Shown here in pieces: positions 44,898-52,911 of a DNA stretch of 64,000 nucleotides. The translations under genes and the position numbers were made by a program. Every line of letters starts with the position of its first letter. Within the stretch, counting starts at the first letter, position 1. The notes beneath the pieces are model-generated. The model was not told the DNA's origin and searched no databases. It saw only the letters and a list, made by a program, of their open reading frames with translations. This DNA is from an uncultured Acidobacteriia bacterium (GTDB lineage Bacteria > Acidobacteriota > Terriglobia > Bryobacterales > Bryobacteraceae), in contig CAIRSA010000109.1 of the NCBI GenBank assembly GCA_903881085.1, positions 58,534-122,533 of the forward strand, in the 5' to 3' direction.

Positions 44898-46182
44898 GAG
44901 TCCAGTCAATGCGGTTGAAGATGGCGCGGAGTTTGGCTCCGCGGCCCGGGTTGATGGATTCCACGAACGAGACGCGGCCGCTCAGGTGAGCACGGAAATC
45001 GGACCGCTTGTCCCGATTTTGCTCGCTTGGGCGGCTGCGTTCGCAATTGGTGAGGATGGCTTTCAGCTCGTCATATTCGGAGCGGCGGATGTTGGGGCGT
45101 GCGTTAACGACTAACCCGGTTAGTTGTTGGCGGACGCCCTTTCGCATGATACGCGTCTTGCGGTGGTTGACGGCGAAGCCTTCCTCTTTGAGGATGGCCG
45201 CGACCAGGGTGCTGAAGCGCTCGGCGGAACGGGCGAACTCCGGGCCGCCGGAGAACGCAAGATCATCGGCGTAGCGGGTGTACTCGGCTCCGGCTTTGTG
45301 CGCCAGGGCGCGTAGTCGGCAATCGGCGCGATAGGCACAGAGATTGGCCAGGGCAGGGGACGTGGGTGCGCCTTGCGGCAGATGGGGAGTGGATAAGTTT
45401 CCGTCGTTGAAAATTTCACGGGGAGTCACCGCCGTGCAAAGGCCACCAAGAAGATTTGCCACGGCTTCGGGATATCCGGCGGTGCGGAATAAAGCCTGCA
45501 CTCGCGCTCGGTGAATGGAGGGAAAGAAATCTTCGAGGTCCAACTTCAGGACCACGTCCTGCCCTGCGTGCGGAGCGGTGAAAGAACGGATTGATCGACC
45601 TTTGCGGAAGCCGTGCGCAGCGTTGTGCGGCCGCATCGCATCCAGAATTCCGGTGAGGATCTTGCGCTGAATTGCCTTCAACCGAGGTTTGGGCGCTTCA
45701 ATCACGCGGTGGCCTCCGCTCTTCTTTTCCAAGATGCGGTAATTGTAGTGACGAAGCTGGGCAGGAACGCGCGGTCGGCGCAGGAAATGCTTCAGGTCGG
45801 CAAACCATTCCAGTTCACCGGGCGTGATTTCAAACCAGGCAGCCAGTTCGGCAGGGGTTTCGATTCGCGGAACCTGCCAACCGGCGGCGGCTTCGACAGG
45901 CTGCATGACGGCGGGGCCCGTCAACCATGTGACCACGCGTAGTTTGCTTTTGTTGCGATCTACGGCACGGGCGAGACCCTCGTCCGCGCGCAGCAGTTCC
46001 AGCACATGGCGCAGCGGCGGACGGGGCTTACCATCCAGGTCCCGCTGAATGCGCCGGGCAAGTGGCGAAAGAAATGTCCACTTCTGGCCGAGAGCAGTTG
46101 CGGCACGTGCGGCCATCTGCTCCGGCTCAAGTTCACCGGCGAGAAAGGCCTTCGCTATGGCACGCGCGATTTGATCGGACAT
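44884..46182 (-). CDS. Retron reverse transcriptase (myxobacterial Mx-type)
   Basis: A 432-residue reverse transcriptase. Residues 1-150 are an N-terminal extension containing 'WFEITPGELEWFADLKHFLR', then 'LRHYNYRILEKKSGGHRVIE' and 'APKPRLKAIQRKIL' start the RT fold. Retron marks: NAAH at 187-190 in 'PHNAAHGFRKGRS' (the NAxxH motif), catalytic 'KLDLEDFF' (215-220), 'YTRYADDLAFSG' (YADD 304-307) and 'LTGLVVN' (354-360, the VTG element used to recognise its own RNA). The extension and spacing resemble the Myxococcus Mx162/Mx65 and Stigmatella enzymes as recalled. No maturase or endonuclease domain, so it is not a group II intron RT. A matching msr-msd RNA lies directly upstream. It makes a branched RNA-linked msDNA, in known systems for phage defence. 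Confidence 0.93.
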   Translation of the reverse strand: MSDQIARAIAKAFLAGELEPEQMAARAATALGQKWTFLSPLARRIQRDLDGKPRPPLRHVLELLRADEGLARAVDRNKSKLRVVTWLTGPAVMQPVEAAAGWQVPRIETPAELAAWFEITPGELEWFADLKHFLRRPRVPAQLRHYNYRILEKKSGGHRVIEAPKPRLKAIQRKILTGILDAMRPHNAAHGFRKGRSIRSFTAPHAGQDVVLKLDLEDFFPSIHRARVQALFRTAGYPEAVANLLGGLCTAVTPREIFNDGNLSTPHLPQGAPTSPALANLCAYRADCRLRALAHKAGAEYTRYADDLAFSGGPEFARSAERFSTLVAAILKEEGFAVNHRKTRIMRKGVRQQLTGLVVNARPNIRRSEYDELKAILTNCERSRPSEQNRDKRSDFRAHLSGRVSFVESINPGRGAKLRAIFNRIDWTLNER

Positions 46183-46196
46183 CTGCTTAGCAATCG

Positions 46197-46371
46197 GCGG
46201 AGGCAGCCCAACGAGACTCTCCTGGCAGGGTGGGTATCACGGTAGCAGAGCCGTGAGAGCCACCTGCGTCGAAATGGCAAACCATACACAATCCCCTGGG
46301 GTAACCCCAGAGAGGCTTCTTTGCTGAACTTCTTGCGAAATCCGGCGCGAACCCGGCTTGGGCGCCTCCGC
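46197..46371 (-). ncRNA. Retron msr-msd non-coding RNA
   Basis: Read leftward, a 14-nt a1 arm (46358-46371, GCGGAGGCGCCCAA) is complementary to the a2 arm (46197-46211, TTGGGCTGCCTCCGC) with a single bulged base. The base after a1 is the G of an AAGC sequence (46357), the position of the branching guanosine in retrons. Two msr-like hairpins follow: CCGG/CCGG (46342-46356) and CTGGGG/CCCCAG (46296-46310). The msd hairpin is long: GCAGGTGG (46260-46267) pairs with CCCACCCTGC (46225-46234) with one bulge, and inside it TCACGG pairs with CCGTGA (46237-46242 with 46251-46256). a2 ends 14 nt before the RT start codon. The expected msDNA would be roughly 60-75 nt. Confidence 0.88.
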
Positions 46372-46411
46372 ATGTTCAGGCTAGCATAAGACGCCCTGTA
46401 CACGTTGGCAA

Positions 46412-46456
46412 TTGACTTCCTTCCAGGATCGGGTATCCTAGAATTGGGATACTTAT
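46412..46456 (+). promoter_or_regulatory. HigBA promoter with inverted-repeat operator
   Basis: TTGACT (46412-46417) and TATCCT (46434-46439) are 16 nt apart. The inverted repeat GTATCC (46433-46438) / GGATAC (46447-46452) covers the -10 box and the probable transcript start and ends four bases before the toxin ATG. This fits autorepression by the HigA-type antitoxin. The leader is about 11 nt with no Shine-Dalgarno. Confidence 0.6.
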
Positions 46457-46774
46457 ATGGCTAGGCTTGGGGTTCCAGGCGAGACCCCGCTATTTTGGAT
46501 CGGTGATTCCAAGGCCGTCCTTATGGAGTTTCCTGAGGAAGCGAAGGACGCCATTGGCACCGCTTTGGCAGTCGCACAATTTGGCGGCAAACATCCCGCG
46601 GCTAAACCCTGGAAAGGTGAGGGTCCAGGTGTTTTTGAGATTGTCGAGGACCAGATGGGCAACACATATCGAGCCGGGTACGCAGTAAGATTCGCGCATG
46701 CTATTTATGTGCTCCACACGTTTAAAAGAAGTCACCCAAAGGCATCCGGACGGATCGGCGGGACGTGGAGATGA
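46457..46774 (+). CDS. HigB/Gp49-like toxin
   Basis: A 105-residue toxin of the phage Gp49-like (DUF891) HigB family: 'LFWIGDSKAVLMEFPEEAKD', 'KPWKGEGPGVFEIVEDQMGN', 'TYRAGYAVRFAHAIYVLHTF' and 'KRSHPKASGRIGGTW' follow the RelE-like fold with the toxin-first order typical of HigBA. It would cleave mRNA on ribosomes. It is divergent from the retron RNA, whose 5' end is about 85 nt away. The antitoxin gene lies 45 nt downstream. Confidence 0.85.
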   Translation: MARLGVPGETPLFWIGDSKAVLMEFPEEAKDAIGTALAVAQFGGKHPAAKPWKGEGPGVFEIVEDQMGNTYRAGYAVRFAHAIYVLHTFKRSHPKASGRIGGTWR

Positions 46775-46819
46775 TTACGAGACGGCTCAAATTAGCGATG
46801 GAAGATCATGAGGTGCGAT

Positions 46820-47161
46820 ATGGCAAAAGGTAGTGACAGCAAAGAGAAAATAACCGCTAGTTCGGGTAATCTGTTTGCAGATCTTGGAATTGCAAATGCC
46901 GATGAGCGCAATACCAAGCTGCAACTGGCGGTTGCGATCAACGAGCTACTTGGCAAACGCGGACTCACGCAGGCCAAGGCCGCGGCTCAATTGGGCGTAA
47001 ATCAACCGAAGATATCCGCACTTCTGAATTACCGGTTGGAAGGATTTTCCGTTGAGCGGCTCCTGGCATTCCTGACCGCGCTTCATCAGGATATTGAGAT
47101 CGTGATTCGCGCCCGGACGGGGTTGCGCCGCAGCGGAAGAATAGTTGTGAGAGCCGCGTAG
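46820..47161 (+). CDS. HigA-like XRE antitoxin
   Basis: A 113-residue protein with an XRE helix-turn-helix at about 40-75 ('LLGKRGLTQAKAAAQLGVNQ', 'PKISALLNYRLEGFSVERLL') and the C-terminal 'TALHQDIEIVIRARTG' of the Gp49-associated antitoxins. The ATG at 46820 is preceded by GAGGTG; an in-frame ATG at 46808 would lack it. It neutralises the upstream toxin and likely binds the inverted repeat at 46433-46452. Confidence 0.87.
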   Translation: MAKGSDSKEKITASSGNLFADLGIANADERNTKLQLAVAINELLGKRGLTQAKAAAQLGVNQPKISALLNYRLEGFSVERLLAFLTALHQDIEIVIRARTGLRRSGRIVVRAA

Positions 47162-47219
47162 GAGACTCTGCGGAAAGCTCCAATCCTCGCCTTCGCATCC
47201 CAATGCTGGCTCTAAGAAG

Positions 47220-47567
47220 TTAGAGGCCAATATGGATTCGACTGCGCATTTCCACTTCGGCGATGGCTCGCGGGGAAACTGCACCCAGATATTGCCGGAG
47301 CCGCTCCTTCGAAGCTGAGCGAATATTCTCGCATCGGATGTAACTGGTCATAAAGAGACCACCTTCGGGCGGCGACACCTGCACATGCATGGGCTGTCTT
47401 TTGTTTTTAGAGGTAAATGGCGCTACAACCAACAGCCCAGCAGGCCCGCGATTGAATTTGTCGACAGAGAGAATAACGGCCGGCCGAACGCCTGACTGCT
47501 CGTGGCCAATGGTCGGGCTGAAATCTATCATCCAGACATCGCCCCGGCATGGATCGGAGGAACCCAT
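47220..47567 (-). CDS. MazF/PemK-family endoribonuclease toxin
   Basis: A 115-residue MazF-type toxin: 'CRGDVWMIDFSPTIGHEQSG' followed by 'VRPAVILSVDKFN' contains the conserved Arg in 'GxRPAVIxS', then 'LLVVAPFTSKNKRQPMHVQV' and 'IRCENIRSASKERLRQ' (usual 'D.iR.vdk.RL'). It cleaves mRNA at short motifs. It overlaps its antitoxin by 40 nt. It faces the HigBA genes convergently, with 58 nt between. Confidence 0.88.
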   Translation of the reverse strand: MGSSDPCRGDVWMIDFSPTIGHEQSGVRPAVILSVDKFNRGPAGLLVVAPFTSKNKRQPMHVQVSPPEGGLFMTSYIRCENIRSASKERLRQYLGAVSPRAIAEVEMRSRIHIGL

Positions 47568-47884
47568 TCGTCCTCAAGCCCATCGGCGAGAGTGTTATCA
47601 AAGAGCGCACGTTCTTGCTCTTCAGCCTTCCATTCTTCGGCGTCGTTACGAAGCGCGGCATAGGCGGCATTGACCTCGTCCAGAAATTTGTTCCGCTGGT
47701 CGTGTTCAATGGCGGCCTCGAGAACAGCTTGCATCGATAGTCCTTCTTGCTCGGCGAGGTTTTTCAGAACCGCCTTTGATCGGGGAGTAATACGAACATT
47801 CGGATTCTCTGCAATGGTTTTCAAATCGATCCTAGAACTTTGCTCAACACCATAACACAAATCAGTATACACTTTCGTATACAA
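47528..47884 (-). CDS. Ribbon-helix-helix-type antitoxin of the MazF pair
   Basis: Up to 118 residues from a TTG at 47884. The core 'VRITPRSKAVLKNLAEQEGL' and 'SMQAVLEAAIEHDQRNKFLD' is an Arc/CopG-like DNA-binding fold and the rest an acidic, toxin-binding tail ('EEWKAEEQERALFDNTLADG'). The TTG at 47884 overlaps a palindromic operator and a TATACT box (47867-47872 region), so a later start, such as the TTG at 47824 (SD-like AGGA upstream, about 98 residues), is more likely. It should repress its own promoter. Confidence 0.75.
   Translation of the reverse strand: MYTKVYTDLCYGVEQSSRIDLKTIAENPNVRITPRSKAVLKNLAEQEGLSMQAVLEAAIEHDQRNKFLDEVNAAYAALRNDAEEWKAEEQERALFDNTLADGLEDEWVPPIHAGAMSG
47865..47882. 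promoter_or_regulatory. Palindromic operator at the MazF-pair promoter
   Basis: Two self-complementary GTATAC hexamers (47865-47870 and 47877-47882) 6 bp apart, with TATACT as a likely leftward -10 box in the first. A matching -35 was not clear. Probably bound by the antitoxin. Confidence 0.5.
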
Positions 47885-47926
47885 ACAATAGCCCAGTCGG
47901 TTCCAATTCAGGCCGTTGCGTGATCA

Positions 47927-47966
47927 ACAAAAAACGCGGGACACTCCAGTCGGAGCCTCCCGCGTT
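47927..47966 (-). terminator. Intrinsic terminator of the ribosomal operon
   Basis: Read leftward after rplQ: AACGCGGG (47959-47966) pairs with CCCGCGTT (47933-47940), with an inner CTCC/GGAG stem in the loop, then a run of T's. It lies 26 nt beyond the rplQ stop and marks the end of the S10-spc-alpha cluster. Confidence 0.88.
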
Positions 47967-47992
47967 CTTCACAACTAACGATTTGTTAAAGC

Positions 47993-48451
47993 TTACGACT
48001 CGGCGGGCAGTTCCCCACCCTCGTGGTCGCCTTCGCGCATCGCCTTCAACCGTTCTTCCTTGCGCTTTGCACGCTCGGCAGAACGCTTCACAAGCGTGCT
48101 GTCAACGAACTCGATCAGCGCCTGTTCCGCGCCGTCACCCTTGCGCCAACCGAGCTTCACGATGCGGGTGTATCCGCCGTTGCGCTGGCCGAAGCGGGTG
48201 CCGAGCTTTTCGAACAACTTCTTAACGCTATCAGGCGTGGTCAAAACAGCTGCTGCCTGACGGCGCGCATGCAGATCGTCGCGCTTGGCCAGGGTGATCA
48301 TCTTCTCAACCAACGGCCTCATGGCCTTGGCCTTGATGACCGTGGTTACAATGCGTTCCTGTTCAATGATGCTGGTGACCAAGCTACGAAGCAGCGCTTT
48401 GCGATGGCTTGTACTACGGCCTAATTTGTATCCGGCTACTTTATGTCTCAT
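47993..48451 (-). CDS. rplQ: 50S ribosomal protein L17
   Basis: A 152-residue protein near the exit tunnel. '[20 protein letters not shown]' and '[20 protein letters not shown]' are family marks; a charged C-terminal tail of about 30 residues extends beyond the core. It is the last gene of the alpha operon, 18 nt after rpoA, followed by a terminator. Confidence 0.97.
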   Translation of the reverse strand: MRHKVAGYKLGRSTSHRKALLRSLVTSIIEQERIVTTVIKAKAMRPLVEKMITLAKRDDLHARRQAAAVLTTPDSVKKLFEKLGTRFGQRNGGYTRIVKLGWRKGDGAEQALIEFVDSTLVKRSAERAKRKEERLKAMREGDHEGGELPAES

Positions 48452-48469
48452 TATATTTCTCTCGCTCGC

Positions 48470-49516
48470 TTACTCCGCGTTCAGGTCCTCGCCCTCATCA
48501 TCATCCAGAGGATCAGGAAGTGGCGGTCCACCCGGCGAGCCCGGCAATACCAACTTGCCGCTCGCATCCGGCTTCATGCCGAAGCCCAAGCCCAGCCCAC
48601 CAAGGATTTCCTTGATCTCGTTCAGCGACTTGCGGCCGAAATTCTTGGTCCGCAACATCTCCGCTTCCGTCTTCTGCACCAGATCGCCAATGGACTGAAT
48701 ATTGGCGTTCTTCAGGCAGTTGTAGGAACGGACACTGAGTTCGAGCTCTTCCACCGAACGATTCAAAACTTCGTTCATCTGGCTCATTGCGCGCTCTGCC
48801 GGCTCTTCGGAGGCCTCAGGCAGCTCTTCGAAGTTGATGAAGATCGTCATGTGATCCTTCAACAGCTTCGACGCTTGTCCCACGGAATCCTGCGGCGAAA
48901 TCGCACCGTTGGTCCAGACTTCGATGGTTAACTTGTCGTAGTCGGTCATCTGGCCGAGGCGCGCGGATTCAACGTTGTAGTTGACCTTGCGCACAGGCGA
49001 GTGGACCGAATCGATTGGAATGTAGCCGCGCGGCAGATCGTCGTCGAAGTTACGGTCGGCGCTGACATAACCGCGACCGGACTTCAGCCGCATTTCGATG
49101 TTCAGCTTGCCGCCTTCACCGATGGTGGCGATGTGCATATTGCGATCCAGCACTTCCACGTCGGCGTCGGTTTCGATCGAACCGCTCATGATTTCCCCAG
49201 CCGCATCGGCACGCAAGCGCGCGGTGTGCACGCCTTCGCCCATCATCTTGAACGGAACCTGCTTCAAGTTGAGGATGATGTCGGTGGCGTCTTCCACAAC
49301 GCCAGGGATAGGACTAAACTCGTGGGCAACGCCATCGATGCGGACGGCGGTAATCGCTGCGCCCTCAATCGAGCTCAGCAGCACGCGGCGAAGTCCGTTC
49401 CCGATAGTGGTACCGAAACCGCGCTCAAACGGCTGCGCGGTGAACATCCCGTAACGCTCCGTGAGCGTTTCGGTATTGGCGACCAATCTCTTAGGTTTCT
49501 GAAAGCCTTTGAACAT
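48470..49516 (-). CDS. rpoA: RNA polymerase alpha subunit
   Basis: A 348-residue subunit. The N-terminal assembly domain (to about 235) has '[20 protein letters not shown]' and the C-terminal domain (about 255-325) has '[20 protein letters not shown]' and '[20 protein letters not shown]', which contacts UP elements and activators. An acidic tail ends the protein. Lies between rpsD (13-nt gap) and rplQ as in most bacteria. Confidence 0.98.
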   Translation of the reverse strand: MFKGFQKPKRLVANTETLTERYGMFTAQPFERGFGTTIGNGLRRVLLSSIEGAAITAVRIDGVAHEFSPIPGVVEDATDIILNLKQVPFKMMGEGVHTARLRADAAGEIMSGSIETDADVEVLDRNMHIATIGEGGKLNIEMRLKSGRGYVSADRNFDDDLPRGYIPIDSVHSPVRKVNYNVESARLGQMTDYDKLTIEVWTNGAISPQDSVGQASKLLKDHMTIFINFEELPEASEEPAERAMSQMNEVLNRSVEELELSVRSYNCLKNANIQSIGDLVQKTEAEMLRTKNFGRKSLNEIKEILGGLGLGFGMKPDASGKLVLPGSPGGPPLPDPLDDDEGEDLNAE

Positions 49517-49529
49517 AGCTCTCCTTTTC

Positions 49530-50162
49530 TTACTTCGAGTACAGTTCGACGATGAGCTGTTCGTTCAGTTGGATCTGCACGAGCTCTTCACGCTTTGGCA
49601 TGGTCAGGATCTTGGCGCGCATTGCTTCGCGGTCGAGTTCCAGCCAGGCTGGCGTCGGCTGGTGAGCCGTTGCTTCGCTAGCCGCGAGAATGGTGACATT
49701 CTTCCTGCTGTTCTCGCGTACTTCTACAACGTCGTTCGGTTTCACTGTGAACGAAGGGATATTGGTTTTACGGCCGTTTACCTGCACATGTCCGTGACGG
49801 ACAACTTGTCGCGCCTGCGCGCGGCTGGTGGCAAAGCCCATGCGGTAGATGACGTTATCGAGACGGCGTTCGAGCAAACCGAGAGCAACCTCACCGGTGA
49901 TGCCTTTCATCGCGCTCGCTTTTTCAAACAGGTTGCGGAACTGGCGCTCCAACAGACCGTAGTAGCGGCGGCACTTCTGCTTCTCACGCAACTGCAGGCC
50001 ATAGCCTACAATCTTTGCTTTGCGGTCTTTGCCGTGCTGACCAGGGACGAAGTTACGCTTTTCAATCGCGCACTTCTCGGTGTGGCAACGCTCACCTTTC
50101 AGGAACAACTTCATGCCCTCGCGTCTGCACTGACGGCACACGGGGCCAATATAACGGGCCAT
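49530..50162 (-). CDS. rpsD: 30S ribosomal protein S4
   Basis: A 210-residue primary 16S rRNA binder and assembly nucleator. The N-terminus '[20 protein letters not shown]' retains two cysteines of the zinc-binding form, and the S4 RNA-binding domain is at about 95-155 ('[20 protein letters not shown]'). Its gene is separated from rpsK by 168 nt containing a perfect 19-bp hairpin, an unusual gap inside this operon and a possible site for S4 feedback control. Confidence 0.97.
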   Translation of the reverse strand: MARYIGPVCRQCRREGMKLFLKGERCHTEKCAIEKRNFVPGQHGKDRKAKIVGYGLQLREKQKCRRYYGLLERQFRNLFEKASAMKGITGEVALGLLERRLDNVIYRMGFATSRAQARQVVRHGHVQVNGRKTNIPSFTVKPNDVVEVRENSRKNVTILAASEATAHQPTPAWLELDREAMRAKILTMPKREELVQIQLNEQLIVELYSK

Positions 50163-50257
50163 TCTTTCTCCTTGACCTTTCAGTCTTTGTACTTAAGGTG
50201 CAGTTTACGATCCCTCGAAAGCTACTCGGATCTTCGTCCTGCTTACTCGCCACACAT

Positions 50258-50303
50258 GGGCACAGACAAACACAGAGATCGCTTTCTGTGTTTGTCTGTG
50301 CCC
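50258..50303. repeat. Perfect 19-bp inverted repeat between rpsK and rpsD
   Basis: Arms 50258-50276 (GGGCACAGACAAACACAGA) and 50285-50303 are exact reverse complements with an 8-nt loop. On the transcribed (minus) strand it has no T-run, so it would be carried in the mRNA as a very stable stem. It may be an mRNA processing or attenuation site, or an inserted repeat. Confidence 0.85.
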
Positions 50304-50330
50304 AGCGGTGGCTATTAAACTATAGCAGAA

Positions 50331-50738
50331 TCAGACTCTGCGCTTCTTGGGGGGGCGGCAGCCGTTGTGTGGGATCGGGGTGCGATCCTTGATGGAACGG
50401 ACTTCAATGCCGACCGTGCTGAGAGCGCGGACTGCCGATTCGCGTCCTGCGCCGGGACCGCTCACACGAACTTCCACCGAGCGCAAACCCGATTCCTTGG
50501 CCTTGTTAGCCGCGGTCATCGATGCCTGCTGGGCTGCGAATGGAGTACCTTTACGCGAGCCGCGGAAGCCGAGCGAGCCGGAGCTCGACCAGGCCAGCAC
50601 GTTCCCGATCGGATCGGTAAACGTGACGATGGTGTTGTTGAAGGTCGCCTGCACGTGGCATATGCCACTCGGGACGGACTTCTTCTCTTTTTTCTTAAAA
50701 GCCTTTTTCTTGGCCGCTTTAGCTGGTGCTTTTGCCAT
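50331..50738 (-). CDS. rpsK: 30S ribosomal protein S11
   Basis: A 135-residue platform protein contacting the mRNA-exit region. '[20 protein letters not shown]' and '[20 protein letters not shown]' are diagnostic, and the C-terminus '[18 protein letters not shown]' is canonical. The N-terminus has an extra lysine/alanine-rich stretch of about 18 residues. It follows rpsM by 5 nt. Confidence 0.98.
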   Translation of the reverse strand: MAKAPAKAAKKKAFKKKEKKSVPSGICHVQATFNNTIVTFTDPIGNVLAWSSSGSLGFRGSRKGTPFAAQQASMTAANKAKESGLRSVEVRVSGPGAGRESAVRALSTVGIEVRSIKDRTPIPHNGCRPPKKRRV

Positions 50739-50743
50739 GGTGA

Positions 50744-51124
50744 TTACTTGGTCGCTTTCTTCTTGCCGGCCACTGTACCGCGACGCGGACCCTTACGGGT
50801 GCGAGCGTTGGTGTGCGTGCGCTGGCCGCGTACCGGCAATCCACGCCGATGCCGCAATCCTCGGAACGAGCCCATTTCGATGAGCCGTTTGATGTTCATC
50901 GAGGTCTCTTTGCGCAAGTCACCTTCGACCGCGCCTTCGCCTTCGATCAGTGTACGGATGCGGTTCACTTCGTCCTCAGTGAGATCCGCGATCTTCTTGC
51001 CTGGCTCAACATTAGCCCGGTGCAGAAGGGACCTCGAACGTGTCCGTCCGATGCCGTAAATATACGTGAGCCCGAATTCAGCTCTCTTTTTGGCTGGCAG
51101 ATCAACGCCTGCAATACGCGCCAT
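50744..51124 (-). CDS. rpsM: 30S ribosomal protein S13
   Basis: A 126-residue head protein that touches the P-site tRNA and L5. '[20 protein letters not shown]' and '[20 protein letters not shown]' are diagnostic; the basic C-terminal tail is complete. It lies 12 nt after rpmJ. Confidence 0.98.
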   Translation of the reverse strand: MARIAGVDLPAKKRAEFGLTYIYGIGRTRSRSLLHRANVEPGKKIADLTEDEVNRIRTLIEGEGAVEGDLRKETSMNIKRLIEMGSFRGLRHRRGLPVRGQRTHTNARTRKGPRRGTVAGKKKATK

Positions 51125-51136
51125 GCTTAGCTCCTA

Positions 51137-51250
51137 TTATCCCTGTCTCTGCTTGTGTTTTGGATTTTCGCAAATGACCCGAACCACGCCCTCGCGGTTG
51201 ACCAGTTTGCACTTATCGCAGAGTTTTTTTACCGATGCCCGTACTTTCAT
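51137..51250 (-). CDS. rpmJ: 50S ribosomal protein L36
   Basis: A 37-residue protein, [19 protein letters not shown] at its start, with zinc ligands Cys11, Cys14, Cys27 and His32 (CxxC...C...H), i.e. the zinc-binding form. The ATG at 51250 overlaps the infA stop (ATGA). Too short to be caught by ordinary length cut-offs, but frame, motif and position leave no doubt. Confidence 0.97.
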   Translation of the reverse strand: MKVRASVKKLCDKCKLVNREGVVRVICENPKHKQRQG

Positions 51251-51474
51251 GTTTTCCTCAACAATTTAACGATCCGGCCCCGTCTTCGATCATGCGGCGA
51301 TAATTCAACCAGCACCTGATCGCCTGGCCTCATGCGGACAAAATTTACTTCCTTGCCGCCAGCCGCGTGCGCCAGAACTTCTTCGCGGCTCTCTAGCTCA
51401 ACCCTTACAATCGCACTCGGCAGCAGTTCCAAAACTGTCGCCGGGATCCCTTTTACGGTCTCGTCAGAACCCAT
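51247..51474 (-). CDS. infA: Translation initiation factor IF-1
   Basis: A 75-residue OB-fold protein that occupies the ribosomal A site during initiation. '[20 protein letters not shown]', '[19 protein letters not shown]' and '[10 protein letters not shown]' match IF-1, with an unusual 'AAGGKEV' loop and a longer basic C-terminus. The ATG at 51474 was chosen over a further upstream frame start because it yields the standard length; it still overlaps the end of map by 22 nt. Confidence 0.93.
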   Translation of the reverse strand: MGSDETVKGIPATVLELLPSAIVRVELESREEVLAHAAGGKEVNFVRMRPGDQVLVELSPHDRRRGRIVKLLRKT

Positions 51475-52223
51475 GGTCCGTTTGCCGTTACCGCCACGCA
51501 GTGTTCGAAGTGGGCAGAGTACGACCCGTCTTTCGCCACCGCGGTCCAACGGTCCGGAAGAACCTTCGCTTCCGGCTTGCCCGCGTTTACCATCGGCTCG
51601 ATCGCCAGAACCATCCCCTCTTTTAACCGGGGATTCTCATTCCTGCGATCCACATAGTTGGGAACTTGCGGCTCCTCATGCAAATTGGTGCCGATGCCGT
51701 GCCCTACGTATTCCCGAACGATGCTGAAGCCGTTTGCGATCACGTGCTCTTCAACCGTCCCGCAAATGTCCATCAACCGGTTTCCCAGCCGAACCTTGTC
51801 GATTGCCAGTTCCAGGGACTCGCGCGTCACATCCAGCAGCTTTTTCACCGCCGGAGTGGGATCACCAACCGGAACCGTCAGAGCGGAGTCACCAAAGTAA
51901 CCGTTCAACTGCACGCCCGTATCGATCGAAACAATATCGCCCTTTTTCAGCACCCGTTTTTGCGACGGCATGCCATGAACGATCTCTTCATTCACCGAAG
52001 TGCAAAGCACATACGGGAACTTTCCGCCAGCCGCCTCGACGTAATACCCTTTGAAGGCCGGCTTGGCTCCCGCTTCGGCCATCATCTTCACGGCCGCCAC
52101 TTCCAAATCCCAGGTCGTAACACCTTCGCCCACCAGCGCCGCTAAACTGTGCAGGATTTTATGGACCAGCAAACCGCTGCGCCGCATCTTTTCCAGCTCC
52201 ATTGGGCTCTTGCGAATGATCAT
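51453..52223 (-). CDS. map: Methionine aminopeptidase type I
   Basis: A 256-residue dimetal enzyme removing N-terminal methionine. Metal ligands are in 'GDIVSIDTGVQLNGYFGDSA' (two Asp), 'YVGHGIGTNLHEEPQVPNY' (His), 'EGMVLAIEPMVN' (Glu) and 'SAHFEHCVAVT' (Glu). Order adk-map-infA-rpmJ is conserved. It overlaps adk by 4 nt and infA by 22 nt. Confidence 0.97.
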   Translation of the reverse strand: MIIRKSPMELEKMRRSGLLVHKILHSLAALVGEGVTTWDLEVAAVKMMAEAGAKPAFKGYYVEAAGGKFPYVLCTSVNEEIVHGMPSQKRVLKKGDIVSIDTGVQLNGYFGDSALTVPVGDPTPAVKKLLDVTRESLELAIDKVRLGNRLMDICGTVEEHVIANGFSIVREYVGHGIGTNLHEEPQVPNYVDRRNENPRLKEGMVLAIEPMVNAGKPEAKVLPDRWTAVAKDGSYSAHFEHCVAVTANGPWVLTRP

Positions 52224-52894
52224 GCTTTCCCGACCAGCTCGCGGATTCTCTCCGCCAATTCCAGCGGTCCGGCATTGTTGCCATCCACGCTATGCAGCCT
52301 GGATACCGCGGTTCTAAAATAATCTACCAGTGGCCTCGTCACCCGATCGTACGAAGCGAGCCGTGCGCTGACCACTTCTTCCTGGTCATCTTCCCTGACC
52401 ACAAGATCCGTGCCATCGAGATCGCACTTCCCGTCCACTTTCGGCGGCCTGGACTCCACATTATAAACGGCGCCGCATTTGGCACACGTTCGACGTCCGG
52501 CCATTCGGGCGGTAATCTTATTGTAATCCACTTGAAGGTGAATCACCACTGGGGTCACGCGCCGCGCCGCCAACTCACTCACCAATACTTGCGCCTGGGC
52601 GATCGTTCTGGGATATCCGTCGAGGATGAACCCGTTCACGCAATCCGCTTCCGCCGTCCTATCCAGGAATATCCGGTTGACCAATTCGTCAGCCACGAAC
52701 CGCCCGGCACCCATCAGGTGCCGTATCTTTTCACCAACTTCATCGCCCGCTGCTACATGCGCCCTTAGTAGATCACCAGTGGAGATGTGCGGCAGATGCA
52801 ATTGCTCAGCCACAATCTTTCCAGCGGTTCCTTTTCCGGAACCCGGCGCTCCAAACAACATCAATCCAATTGGTTCCGATGCGGCAACAGGCAT
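52220..52894 (-). CDS. adk: Adenylate kinase
   Basis: A 224-residue enzyme interconverting ATP + AMP and 2 ADP. P-loop 'LMLFGAPGSGKGTAGKIVAE', AMP site 'HISTGDLLRAHV' and 'FILDGYPRTIAQAQ'. The long LID carries 'CAKCGAVYN' and a later Cys-Asp ('KCDLDG'), a zinc-type lid. The ATG at 52894 gives the family N-terminus; an in-frame TTG at 52906 is less likely. It lies 17 nt after secY. Confidence 0.96.
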   Translation of the reverse strand: MPVAASEPIGLMLFGAPGSGKGTAGKIVAEQLHLPHISTGDLLRAHVAAGDEVGEKIRHLMGAGRFVADELVNRIFLDRTAEADCVNGFILDGYPRTIAQAQVLVSELAARRVTPVVIHLQVDYNKITARMAGRRTCAKCGAVYNVESRPPKVDGKCDLDGTDLVVREDDQEEVVSARLASYDRVTRPLVDYFRTAVSRLHSVDGNNAGPLELAERIRELVGKA

Positions 52895-52911
52895 ACAAGA
52901 AGCCAAAACGG

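Noticed and set aside
44884..46182. Group II intron or diversity-generating retroelement RT
   Set aside because: No maturase or HNH domain, no intron RNA ends, no template repeat, and the retron NAxxH motif plus msr-msd RNA are present.
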